Shown here one piece after another: positions 17,093 through 24,370 of a stretch of DNA of 64,000 bases. Position numbers and translations under genes: made by a program. A model generated the notes under the pieces. It saw only the letters and a list, made by a program, of their open reading frames with translations. It was not told where the DNA came from and did not search any database. The number at the start of each line of letters is the position of its first letter. Position 1 is the first letter of the stretch. This stretch comes from Escherichia ruysiae (lineage in GTDB: Bacteria; Pseudomonadota; Gammaproteobacteria; Enterobacterales; Enterobacteriaceae): NCBI RefSeq assembly GCF_902498915.1, contig NZ_CABVLQ010000001.1. The stretch is one strand, 5' to 3'.

Positions 17093-17494
17093 TTATCCCT
17101 GATAAAATGCCAGTATGCGCTGCATAACTTCACTCTTCCGGCACTCGCGGCAGATTATGTTCTGACGCCTGTCGTAGCGACGTATTTCTCCGTCAGGTAA
17201 TGACCAGATAAGGTCCGGATCAACCGCAGATGGTTTCTTCAGCTTTGCCCTTGAGAGCTTTTTACGGGCATTTTGCCAGTCCTTACGCGCCTGTTCAGAC
17301 GGGAATAACCCGTAACCAGAGTTGTATACATCGCCGCTGGCAACCAGCTCTCTTGCGAGAACGCTCATCAGATATCTTGTCGCACCTGTCTTGACTTCCA
17401 GTTGCCGTAACGTCTCACGCCCACTCCGGCGTACGAGTTCAACAACCTGCCCTTTAATTTTTTCCCGCTCTTCTTGTGTAAAAACTTTTGCCAC
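17093..17494 (-). CDS. DUF977-type phage protein
   Basis: A 133-residue basic protein with an N-terminal winged-helix-like part (EKIKGQVVELVRRSGRETLRQLEVKTG) and C-terminal CRECRK. It follows the O-like gene, where lambda has P or other replication and regulatory genes. Similar proteins in Shiga-type and related phages are annotated DUF977. Role in replication or early regulation is inferred from context only. Confidence 0.75.
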   Translation of the reverse strand: MAKVFTQEEREKIKGQVVELVRRSGRETLRQLEVKTGATRYLMSVLARELVASGDVYNSGYGLFPSEQARKDWQNARKKLSRAKLKKPSAVDPDLIWSLPDGEIRRYDRRQNIICRECRKSEVMQRILAFYQG

Positions 17495-17534
17495 AAGTCC
17501 CCCTTAAAATTATCTCATGACCTGAAATCAACAC

Positions 17535-18500
17535 TTATCCCCTGAAACCAGGCGGAATTTCTGTATCCGGTTCAGAAATATGATTCACACAACGCTGTAC
17601 AGGTGAACGTCCCAGGCGGATGACCAGTTCGTCCCATTTTTCGCGGAGTTTTGACGGGCTCATGATGTTTTTTACCCAGAATGGATCCCGCTGTACCCGA
17701 CCAAACATTTCGCAAATTTGTCTGTGGCTTCTGCCATCCAGCATCCGCATTGTGCGCACGTCATTGGCCCAGGCTGTCCAGTTAGGCTCTTTTGGTCGCA
17801 TGATCTCTCCATCGTCGCTGGCAGCCTGTTCGTAAAGGTTCACGATCCGCCCCCAAATCCACTGCGCACACGCCAAATCCTCCCTGCTACCCCACTGGCG
17901 TTTTTTCACACTAAACACAACCGCGTCGGGGTTCCGGGTTAAAAAATCCTGTTCAGTCGTCTGCGGGTTCGGTTGCGAAGCTTCCGGACGAAAAGTGTTT
18001 TTATTCTCTGTAGTAATCTCTGTTGTATTCTCTGTAAGATCATCAGGCCATTTTGACCCGATGACATTGGGTCGTTTTGAACCAATGGAGCGTTTCATTT
18101 TGACCTCTTCCATCGTGTCATTTTGACCTGATGGAGCGGCGCATTTTGAACCGATGGATTCGTTCAATTTGCCACCATCTAAAAGCTCGCTCCCATAGTT
18201 GATCGTGTAGAAATTGGTCATATCGCGCTTTGATTTATTGAGCTTTTCACAACGCAAAAGCCCCAGCGTTTTCAGACTTGCAAACGCGCGCTTTAACGTT
18301 GACTCTGACCAGAATGGGAACTGTTCCAGCCATTGTTCCGTTGTGTTATAAATCCAGCGAACACCATCACATTCCATACCGGAGTTGGTATCTCTCAACC
18401 AGTAGTGCAGTTGTTGCAAAACAATGGCTTCGTTTAAGCCGATTTTCATTGCCAGCTGCGTGTTTATAACCAGTGGGCGTTCAGCAAAAAGAAGACTCAT
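17535..18500 (-). CDS. Replication initiation protein, lambda O/YdaU type
   Basis: A 321-residue protein starting MSLLFAERPLVINTQL. The N-terminal 110 residues form a winged-helix DNA-binding domain (AIVLQQLHYWL, STLKRAFASLKTLGLL) as in phage O and YdaU proteins. The middle is low in structure and contains repeated SIGSK motifs because the phage origin iterons lie inside the gene. The C-terminal 120 residues (ILDGR/SHRQICEMFGRV, KLREKWDELV) resemble helicase-loader-binding parts. It should bind the iterons and recruit host DnaB through a partner. I prefer ATG at 18500 to a longer frame at 18554, since it matches related starts; it overlaps the upstream gene by 20 bases. Confidence 0.85.
   Translation of the reverse strand: MSLLFAERPLVINTQLAMKIGLNEAIVLQQLHYWLRDTNSGMECDGVRWIYNTTEQWLEQFPFWSESTLKRAFASLKTLGLLRCEKLNKSKRDMTNFYTINYGSELLDGGKLNESIGSKCAAPSGQNDTMEEVKMKRSIGSKRPNVIGSKWPDDLTENTTEITTENKNTFRPEASQPNPQTTEQDFLTRNPDAVVFSVKKRQWGSREDLACAQWIWGRIVNLYEQAASDDGEIMRPKEPNWTAWANDVRTMRMLDGRSHRQICEMFGRVQRDPFWVKNIMSPSKLREKWDELVIRLGRSPVQRCVNHISEPDTEIPPGFRG
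17990..18180. other. Phage replication origin with iterons
   Basis: Within the O-like gene, six related repeats begin at 18050, 18074, 18097, 18120, 18143 and 18166, that is every 23-24 bases. The consensus is ATTTTGAACCGATG; the third and sixth copies are degenerate. Downstream in the direction of transcription (17990-18045) comes an AT-rich stretch with repeated TCTCTGT. Iterons followed by an AT-rich unwinding region inside the initiator gene is the layout of lambda ori. Confidence 0.82.
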
Positions 18501-19002
18501 AATTCCATCCAGCTTTTTGTTGGTATTGCTGTCGATACGCAAGCTTGAAAGCAATTGCTTTTTCTATAAGTTCGTCAGTTTCACGATCTACAACGGCAGG
18601 ATCTGCAAAAAGCAGTCCGGATTCCACCACATCGCCATATTCTTTATTTAACCCGGCGATCATGTACGTAATACTTTTTCCATCACTGATCTCACGATAC
18701 AACCTGAAATCACTAATCCGGATAGCCTCCATAATTGCAGGCACTAGCGCTGTGAACTTTTCACGCTTATCCCTGGTGTCGATAGCCTTCCAGCGTTCGA
18801 ATATCTTCACTCGATTAACGCTAAGCGCTCGCTGATCAACCGCGCCACCTTCATATGTGACACGCTGAACATCGATGTTCGGGCGCTCTTTCAAAGCCCA
18901 GAATGCTTCAGTGATTAATATCGTCGCCTGCTCCTGTGTCATTCCTGGTCGACATATCCAGGCATCCAGAGCCTCACGAGCCTGTTCAGGAGTGATTTTC
19001 AT
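18481..19002 (-). CDS. YdaT-like regulator, CII equivalent
   Basis: A 173-residue protein with the pattern of YdaT of Rac and CP-933P (VNRVKIFERW and REKFTALVPAIMEAI). YdaT was named a toxin, but work on CP-933P showed a tetrameric DNA-binding protein standing where lambda has CII. Here it is likewise directly after the cro-like gene, overlapping its end by 17 bases. It likely activates lysogeny promoters; overexpression toxicity is known for the family. Confidence 0.8.
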   Translation of the reverse strand: MKITPEQAREALDAWICRPGMTQEQATILITEAFWALKERPNIDVQRVTYEGGAVDQRALSVNRVKIFERWKAIDTRDKREKFTALVPAIMEAIRISDFRLYREISDGKSITYMIAGLNKEYGDVVESGLLFADPAVVDRETDELIEKAIAFKLAYRQQYQQKAGWNYESSFC

Positions 19003-19213
19003 TGTTCAACCGCCCCGCCCGCTTCGTCTTACGATATTCGTCATAAACTTTGGGATCATACTGAAGCTCCCCGCCAGATGCCTCCTGTAGACGCATCGCG
19101 CGACCTTCAGGAACCAGTATCCCCCAAGCAGCAACACTTGCCAGTCTCACTCCTGCGGCATTGGCAAGCTTTGTTTTGCTGCCAAAAAAAGTAATTGCGT
19201 CAACTTTAAGCAT
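18986..19213 (-). CDS. dicC: Cro-like repressor DicC
   Basis: A 75-residue helix-turn-helix protein close to DicC; the second half from VPEGRAMRLQEASGGELQYD onward is nearly identical to K-12 as recalled. It is the first gene of the rightward-early operon and diverges from dicA, the arrangement of cro and cI. It should bind the same operators as DicA. Start is ATG 19213; the frame extends by one TTG codon only. Confidence 0.92.
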   Translation of the reverse strand: MLKVDAITFFGSKTKLANAAGVRLASVAAWGILVPEGRAMRLQEASGGELQYDPKVYDEYRKTKRAGRLNNENHS

Positions 19214-19226
19214 CAAAGCCCCCTCT

Positions 19227-19244
19227 TGTTAGACTTTTCTAACA
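19227..19244. promoter_or_regulatory. Immunity operator, right side 1
   Basis: Perfect palindrome TGTTAGA-CTTT-TCTAACA. It overlaps the -10 box of the dicC promoter and is the best match to the shared operator consensus. Confidence 0.8.
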
Positions 19245-19271
19245 TTATTGTGCGCGGGATACCTAAGTCAA
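19244..19271 (-). promoter_or_regulatory. Rightward-early (PR-like) promoter of dicC
   Basis: On the minus strand TTGACT (19266-19271) and AATAAT (19244-19249) are 16 bases apart. The -10 box touches the operator at 19227-19244, so bound repressor would block it. Confidence 0.7.
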
Positions 19272-19275
19272 GAAA

Positions 19276-19293
19276 AATTAGAATTACCTAACT
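19276..19293. promoter_or_regulatory. Immunity operator, right side 2
   Basis: AGTTAGG-TAAT-TCTAATT on the minus strand, a weaker copy of the consensus, ends directly against the dicA ATG. No ribosome-binding site fits before that ATG, so dicA mRNA may be leaderless like cI from PRM. Confidence 0.65.
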
Positions 19294-19701
19294 ATGGATA
19301 CAAGAACCCTAGGCCAGCGAGTTCTGGCGCGACGAAAAGAATTACGCTTAACACAACGAGAAGCTGCGCGCCTCGCTGGAGTTGCTCACGTCACAATTTC
19401 ACAATGGGAAAGAGACGAAACCCAGCCAGTCGGAAAACGATTGTTTGCTTTAGCGGATGCTCTGAAGTGCTCACCTACATGGCTAATGTTTGGTGACGAA
19501 GACAAGGCACCAGTGCCTGCACAAGAACTTCATGTGGAAACAGAGCTAACTCCCAACCACAAAGAATTGATCGAATTATTCGATGCTCTTCCATCTTCCG
19601 AGCAGGAAGCCTTGCTGTCTGAAATGCGCGCAAGAGTAGAAAACTTCAACAAACTCTTCGAAGAAATGCTTAAAGCGCGTAAAAATAAATCAATAAAATA
19701 A
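19294..19701 (+). CDS. dicA: Lysogenic repressor DicA-like
   Basis: A 135-residue repressor, the same length as DicA of Qin. The N-terminal half is a Cro/C1-type helix-turn-helix (LTQREAARLAGVAHVTISQWERDETQPVGKRLFALADAL), then SPTWLMFGDED as in DicA, and a helical C-terminal region (LSEMRARVENFNKLFEEMLKARK). There is no LexA/CI-type autocleavage domain visible, so induction may not be by RecA cleavage. It should hold both early operons silent through the four operators around it. Confidence 0.9.
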   Translation: MDTRTLGQRVLARRKELRLTQREAARLAGVAHVTISQWERDETQPVGKRLFALADALKCSPTWLMFGDEDKAPVPAQELHVETELTPNHKELIELFDALPSSEQEALLSEMRARVENFNKLFEEMLKARKNKSIK

Positions 19702-19737
19702 CATTCTTTTCAAGTGATTAGTTGCGCCCACTCTTTT

Positions 19738-19755
19738 TGTTAGATCAATCTAACA
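19738..19755. promoter_or_regulatory. Immunity operator, left side 1
   Basis: Perfect palindrome TGTTAGA-TCAA-TCTAACA, extended by T- and A-runs on the two sides. It precedes the plus-strand early operon. Confidence 0.8.
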
Positions 19756-19763
19756 AAAAACAC

Positions 19764-19792
19764 TTGCCTCTCATGTTAGGTTATTCTAAATT
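19764..19792 (+). promoter_or_regulatory. Int-side early promoter with second left operator
   Basis: TTGCCT at 19764-19769 and TAAATT at 19787-19792 are 17 bases apart and could be the PL-like promoter. A degenerate operator TGTTAGG-TTAT-TCTAAAT (19774-19791) overlaps it. The promoter boxes are weak matches; the operator copy is clearer. Confidence 0.5.
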
Positions 19793-19869
19793 ACTTTCCA
19801 TCAAGACACCGCACGGTGTTCTCAGCAAACAGTTCCGCGACCCCGGCGTTAAGGGGAAATGAGGTCAGC

Positions 19870-20022
19870 ATGGATACTATCGATCTTGGCAACAGCGAAT
19901 CTCTGGTATGTGGCGTGTTCCCCAACCAGGACGGTACGTTCACCGCGATGACATATACCAAAAGCAAAACGTTTAAAACCGAATCTGGCGCGCGTTGCTG
20001 GTTAGCCAGAAACACTGACTGA
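19870..20022 (+). CDS. ydfA: YdfA-like small protein (DUF1391)
   Basis: A 50-residue protein (MDTIDLGNS to RCWLARNTD) matching YdfA of Qin. GAGGT lies four bases before ATG 19870. It is the first gene of the plus-strand early operon, as in K-12. The function is unknown to me. Confidence 0.85.
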   Translation: MDTIDLGNSESLVCGVFPNQDGTFTAMTYTKSKTFKTESGARCWLARNTD

Positions 20023-20033
20023 TGAGGCTGACG

Positions 20034-20399
20034 ATGGAATTTAAAGATTTACCGTCTGATGTACAGAAAACAGCAGCTCATACATTGCATTCTGTGCTGC
20101 GAGAAATCGGGAAAGATATTGCAAGCGAGCCAGCAAAAGATCTGGCCCGGAAAATCAAGACCGCTTTCGTTGAGCTTTATAATGTTGGCACTGACTCTGA
20201 AACTGTCGAGACCAAGACCGTAAGTTCACCAATATTCTCACTTGAGCCAGGCGTATTATCAGGTGAAATATGCACCGAGATTTCCAGCGAACTGCTTCCG
20301 GTAATACGAGAAGCAATTTGCCGTCGCGGTTTGGATGGAAGTTACGATCATGACGTCCTGCAAGTTCTCAGGACAATGGTGACTTCACTGGGGATTTGA
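20034..20399 (+). CDS. Hypothetical early protein
   Basis: A 121-residue soluble helical protein. I use ATG 20034, with GAGG six bases upstream, over an ATG at 20022 that overlaps the ydfA stop. In this position K-12 has ydfB and ydfC, which differ as far as I recall. I do not recognise a domain. Confidence 0.68.
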   Translation: MEFKDLPSDVQKTAAHTLHSVLREIGKDIASEPAKDLARKIKTAFVELYNVGTDSETVETKTVSSPIFSLEPGVLSGEICTEISSELLPVIREAICRRGLDGSYDHDVLQVLRTMVTSLGI

Positions 20400-20568
20400 T
20401 CCCTGCGTCCTCTAACCTTTTGATATAGCGGTCCTCCAAGAAGCGGTAAATTTTGTCGAAATCATCTTTCCCCTCTGGTTTATTCAGAGGATTACAGGAC
20501 CCGTAAGTAGCGGCATACATTTCAACCGTTTTATCAAAAATATAAGAGACAAATTCTTCTTTAGTCAT
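20368..20568 (-). CDS. Small hypothetical protein antisense to the early operon
   Basis: A 66-residue frame starts at ATG 20568 after AAGGAAAT. It is rich in acidic and aromatic residues (MTKEEFVSYIFDKTVEMYAATYG). Its end overlaps the end of the plus-strand gene by 32 bases. Its strand would allow expression during lysogeny. No known family recognised. Confidence 0.5.
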   Translation of the reverse strand: MTKEEFVSYIFDKTVEMYAATYGSCNPLNKPEGKDDFDKIYRFLEDRYIKRLEDAGIKSPVKSPLS

Positions 20569-20843
20569 ATAGATTTCCTTCTTGGTTATTCGGAATAAGA
20601 AGGATACCACCTCGCCTGACGTGGTTAAAAGCAGGCACACAACACGAAAGCGCACGGCGAAGTTCGTCTCACTGTACGGTGTCGTTAAATTTAATTCGAC
20701 CGTGCGCTTCCGGTTGTGGCAACCCGCGAAATGGCGCGGCGGTAAGTATGGCGGGGTTATTCCTTCCCCGTTGAGGACACCGAGTTGTCAGGTTGACCAT
20801 ACGCTTAAGTGACAACCCCGCTGCAACGCCCTCTGTTATCAAT

Positions 20844-20896
20844 TTTCTGGTGACGTTTGGCGGTATCAGTTTTACTCCGTGACTGCTCTGCCGCCG
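20844..20896 (+). ncRNA. dicF: DicF small RNA
   Basis: The 53 bases match DicF of Qin almost exactly as I recall it: TTTCTGGTGACG at the start, TATCAGTTTTACTCCGTG in the middle and a CTGCCGCC end followed by TTTTT. DicF is an Hfq-dependent sRNA cut from the dicBF transcript; it represses ftsZ and some metabolic mRNAs such as xylR and pykA. It lies upstream of dicB in the same operon. The preceding stretch 20570-20840 has no gene; a repeat of GCGGCGGTAAG/ CCGCCGT elements gives it strong secondary structure. Confidence 0.92.
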
Positions 20897-21070
20897 TTTT
20901 TAAAGTGAATTTTGTGATGCGGTGAATGCGGCTAAGCGCACGCGGAACAGTTAAAACCAAAAACAGTGTTATGGGTGGATTCTCTGTATCCGGCGTTAAT
21001 TGTTAACTGGTTAACGTCACCTGGAGGCACCAGGCACTGCATCACAAAATTCATTGTTGAGGACGCGATA

Positions 21071-21259
21071 ATGAAAACGTTATTACCAAACGTTAATACG
21101 TCTGAAGGTTGTTTTGAAATTGGTGTCACTATCAGTAACCCTGTATTTACTGAAGATGCCATTAACAAGAGAAAACAAGAACGGGAGCTATTAAATAAAA
21201 TATGCATTGTTTCAATGCTGGCTCGTTTACGTCTGATGCCAAAAGGATGTGCACAATGA
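21071..21259 (+). CDS. dicB: DicB cell-division inhibitor
   Basis: The 62-residue product equals K-12 DicB as recalled. DicB binds MinC, brings it to ZipA-containing septal rings and blocks FtsZ assembly. It also lowers ManYZ-dependent entry of some phages, giving immunity to the host. Silent in a lysogen because of DicA. Stop overlaps the ydfD start (ATGA). Confidence 0.96.
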   Translation: MKTLLPNVNTSEGCFEIGVTISNPVFTEDAINKRKQERELLNKICIVSMLARLRLMPKGCAQ

Positions 21260-21447
21260 ATTCAGCATTTGCGCTTGTTCTGACAGTTTTTCTTGTTTCC
21301 GGAGAGCCAGTTGATATTGCAGTCAGTGTTCACAGGACAATGCAGGAGTGTATGACAGCAGCAACCGAACAGAAAATTCCCGGTAACTGTTACCCGGCCG
21401 ATAAAGTTATTCACCAGGATAATATCGAAATCCCGGCAGGTCTTTAA
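21256..21447 (+). CDS. ydfD: YdfD lysis-inducing membrane peptide
   Basis: A 63-residue product matching YdfD: an N-terminal hydrophobic segment (residues 4-16), then a small polar part with two cysteines. In K-12, YdfD expression lyses dividing cells and DicB protects from it. The overlapping start shows coupling to dicB. Confidence 0.93.
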   Translation: MNSAFALVLTVFLVSGEPVDIAVSVHRTMQECMTAATEQKIPGNCYPADKVIHQDNIEIPAGL

Positions 21448-21540
21448 AACAGTTCCGTAATAAATATCCGGTTTCATTCTTATATGCCAGCAATGGCAGG
21501 GATTTGTTCATCCTTAAATCTGTCATGAGGTTAAAACAAA

Positions 21541-24012
21541 ATGAGTAAAGTCTTTATTTGCGCCGCTATTCCTGACGAACTGGCAACAAGGGAAGAAGGC
21601 GCTGTGGCTGTAGCCACAGCCATTGAAGCTGGCGACGAACGCCGTGCTCGAGCAAAATTTCACTGGCAGTTCCTGGAACATTATCCGGCTGCTCAGGACT
21701 GCGCTTATAAATTTATTGTCTGCGAGGATAAACCTGGCATACCCCGCCCTGCCCTCGATTCATGGGATGCTGAATATATGCAGGAAAACCGCTGGGATGA
21801 GGAGTCTGCTTCTTTTGTCCCGGTTGAGACTGAATCCGATCCGATGAACGTCACTTTTGACAAGCTGGCCCCTGAAGTACAGAACGCTGTCATGGTTAAG
21901 TTCGACACATGTGAAAACATCACCGTTGATATGGTTATTAGCGCACAGGAATTGTTGCAGGAAGACATGGCAACATTCGACGGACATATCGTTGAAGCGT
22001 TGATGAAAATGCCAGAAGTTAACGCCATGTATCCGGAGCTTAAGTTGCACGCCATTGGGTGGGTTAAGCATAAATGTATTCCTGGTGCTAAATGGCCCGA
22101 AATTCAGGCAGAGATGCGCATCTGGAAAAAACGTCGTGAAGGTGAACGCAAGGAAACCGGAAAATACACGTCTGTTGTTGATCTCGCCCGCGCCAGAGCC
22201 AATCAACAGTACACTGAAAATTCAACAGGAAAAATCAGCCCGGTCATTGCTGCCATTCATCGCGAATACAAGCAGACATGGAAAACACTGGATGACGAAC
22301 TGGCCTACGCTCTCTGGCCTGGTGATGTGGATGCCGGAAACATTGACGGCAGCATCCATCGCTGGGCAAAAAAAGAAGTTATCGACAACGACCGCGAAGA
22401 CTGGAAGCGTATCTCGGCATCAATGCGCAAACAGCCTGATGCCCTTCGCTACGACCGCCAGACTATTTTTGGCCTTGTCCGTGAGCGTCCGATCGACATT
22501 CACAAAGATCCCATAGCACTGAACAAATATATCTGCGAATACCTGACGACAAAGGGCGTGTTTGAGAATGAAGAAACAGACCTGGGCACTGTTGATGTTC
22601 TCCAGTCATCAGAAACACAAACTGATGCAGTGGAAACTGAGGTATCTGATATCCCAAAAAATGAAACCGCGCCGGAAGCTGAACCATCTGTAGAGCGTGA
22701 GGGGCCGTTCTATTTCCTCTTCGCAGATAAGGACGGAGAAAAATACGGTCGCGCAAACAAACTTTCTGGTCTGGATAAGGCACTGGCTGCTGGCGCCACT
22801 GAAATCACAAAAGAAGAATATTTTGCCCGAAAAAATGGCACATACACGGGCTTACCGCAAAATGTAGATACCGCTGAAGATTCAGAACAACCAGAGCCGA
22901 TAAAAGTTACCGCTGACGAAGTAAACAAAATTATGCAGGCAGCCAATATCAGCCAGCCTGGCGCCGATAAGTTGCTTGCTGCATCACGTGGTGAATTTGT
23001 TGAAGGGATTAGTGACCCGAATGATCCGAAATGGGTTAAGGGGATCCAGACCCGCGATTCTGTGAACCAGAACCAGCATGAATCGGAACGGAACTACCAA
23101 AAAGCGGAACAAAACAGCACAAATGCGTTACAAAACGAGCCAGAAACGAAACAGCCTGAACCAGTGGCGCAACAGGAAGTGGAAAAAGTCTGCACCGCCT
23201 GCGGTCAGACCGGCGGCGGCAACTGCCCTGATTGTGGCGCGGTGATGGGCGACGCAACATACCAAGAAACATTCGATGAAGAGTATCAGGTTGAAGTTCA
23301 GGAAGATGATCCGGAGGAAATGGAAGGCGCTGAACATCCACACAAGGAGAACACTGGCGGCAATCAGCATCACAATAGCGATAATGAAACTGGCGAGACG
23401 GCAGATCACTCAATTAAGGTGAACGGTCATCACGAAATCACATCCACCAGCAGGACGTGTGACCATCTAATGATCGACCTTGAAACCATGGGAAAAAATC
23501 CTGATGCCCCGATCATCTCAATAGGTGCAATATTTTTCGATCCGCAAACCGGAGATATGGGACCGGAATTTAGTAAGACTATCGATCTGGAAACTGCTGG
23601 CGGAGTCATTGATCGGGACACCATTAAATGGTGGCTTAAGCAATCACGCGAAGCGCAATCTGCCATTATGACCGATGAAATCCCGTTAGATGATGCACTG
23701 TTACAATTGCGGGAATTTATCGACGAAAACTCCAGTGAATTTTTTGTTCAGGTTTGGGGAAATGGAGCCAACTTCGACAACACGATTTTGCGCCGTTCAT
23801 ACGAACGGCAGGGGATCCCCTGCCCGTGGCGTTACTACAACGATCGCGATGTACGCACAATCGTTGAGCTGGGGAAAGCCATAGACTTCGATGCCAGAAC
23901 GGCTATTCCATTCGAAGGTGAGCGCCATAATGCACTTGATGACGCCCGTTACCAGGCAAAATACGTTTCAGTTATCTGGCAAAAACTGATCCCGAGTCAG
24001 GCTGATTCTTAA
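21541..24012 (+). CDS. RecE-like protein fused to a DEDDh exonuclease
   Basis: An 823-residue protein. Residues about 476-605 (DKLLAASRGEFVEGISDPND, CTACGQTGGGNCPDCG zinc ribbon, DATYQETFDEE) follow the linker region of K-12 RecE (exonuclease VIII) nearly word for word. RecE's C-terminal nuclease domain is absent. In its place residues 640-823 form a DEDDh 3'-5' exonuclease: Asp646/Glu648 (DLETMG), Asp746 (NFDNTIL) and His796/Asp801 (HNALDD). The N-terminal 470 residues have no clear motif. No recT-like annealing gene follows, so it may process DNA or RNA rather than start recET recombination. GAGGT precedes the ATG. It is the largest gene of the early operon. Confidence 0.85.
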   Translation: MSKVFICAAIPDELATREEGAVAVATAIEAGDERRARAKFHWQFLEHYPAAQDCAYKFIVCEDKPGIPRPALDSWDAEYMQENRWDEESASFVPVETESDPMNVTFDKLAPEVQNAVMVKFDTCENITVDMVISAQELLQEDMATFDGHIVEALMKMPEVNAMYPELKLHAIGWVKHKCIPGAKWPEIQAEMRIWKKRREGERKETGKYTSVVDLARARANQQYTENSTGKISPVIAAIHREYKQTWKTLDDELAYALWPGDVDAGNIDGSIHRWAKKEVIDNDREDWKRISASMRKQPDALRYDRQTIFGLVRERPIDIHKDPIALNKYICEYLTTKGVFENEETDLGTVDVLQSSETQTDAVETEVSDIPKNETAPEAEPSVEREGPFYFLFADKDGEKYGRANKLSGLDKALAAGATEITKEEYFARKNGTYTGLPQNVDTAEDSEQPEPIKVTADEVNKIMQAANISQPGADKLLAASRGEFVEGISDPNDPKWVKGIQTRDSVNQNQHESERNYQKAEQNSTNALQNEPETKQPEPVAQQEVEKVCTACGQTGGGNCPDCGAVMGDATYQETFDEEYQVEVQEDDPEEMEGAEHPHKENTGGNQHHNSDNETGETADHSIKVNGHHEITSTSRTCDHLMIDLETMGKNPDAPIISIGAIFFDPQTGDMGPEFSKTIDLETAGGVIDRDTIKWWLKQSREAQSAIMTDEIPLDDALLQLREFIDENSSEFFVQVWGNGANFDNTILRRSYERQGIPCPWRYYNDRDVRTIVELGKAIDFDARTAIPFEGERHNALDDARYQAKYVSVIWQKLIPSQADS

Positions 24013-24084
24013 TGTTCAACTGTCGCCGGTTGTGACTGGTATTCTGCAACCGGCGCTCGTCTGATGTAAGAGATAAAGAAATCG

Positions 24085-24336
24085 ATGAGCGAAGTAATCA
24101 TGATTGTCTCTCCCGGCAAATGGGTATCCGAAGAGCAGTTAATTGCGCTGAAAGGAATAAAAAAAGGTACGTTAAAAAAGGCCCGGGAAAAATCGTTTAT
24201 GGAAGGAAGGGAATATAAGCATGTCGCTCATGACGGTATGCCATGGGATAACAGTCCATGCTTTTACAACCTGGAAGAAATTGATCGCTGGATTGAGCGC
24301 CAGGCATCAGCGAGACCAAGACGTCATCTTACTTGA
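24085..24336 (+). CDS. Excisionase (XisR/YdaQ type, DUF1233)
   Basis: An 83-residue basic protein of the size and content of lambdoid excisionases of the Rac YdaQ type (KWVSEEQLIALKGIKKGTLKKAREKSF, DRWIERQASARPRR). It directs integrase to excise. It ends 34 bases before int, the usual xis-int pairing. Confidence 0.88.
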   Translation: MSEVIMIVSPGKWVSEEQLIALKGIKKGTLKKAREKSFMEGREYKHVAHDGMPWDNSPCFYNLEEIDRWIERQASARPRRHLT

Positions 24337-24370
24337 CTAAAAGCCACACTAACTAATGAGAGAAGTTGAA

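Noticed and set aside
18050..18180. CRISPR-like regular repeats
   Set aside because: Repeats are 14 bases with about 9-base spacers inside a replication gene; they are origin iterons, and no cas genes exist here.
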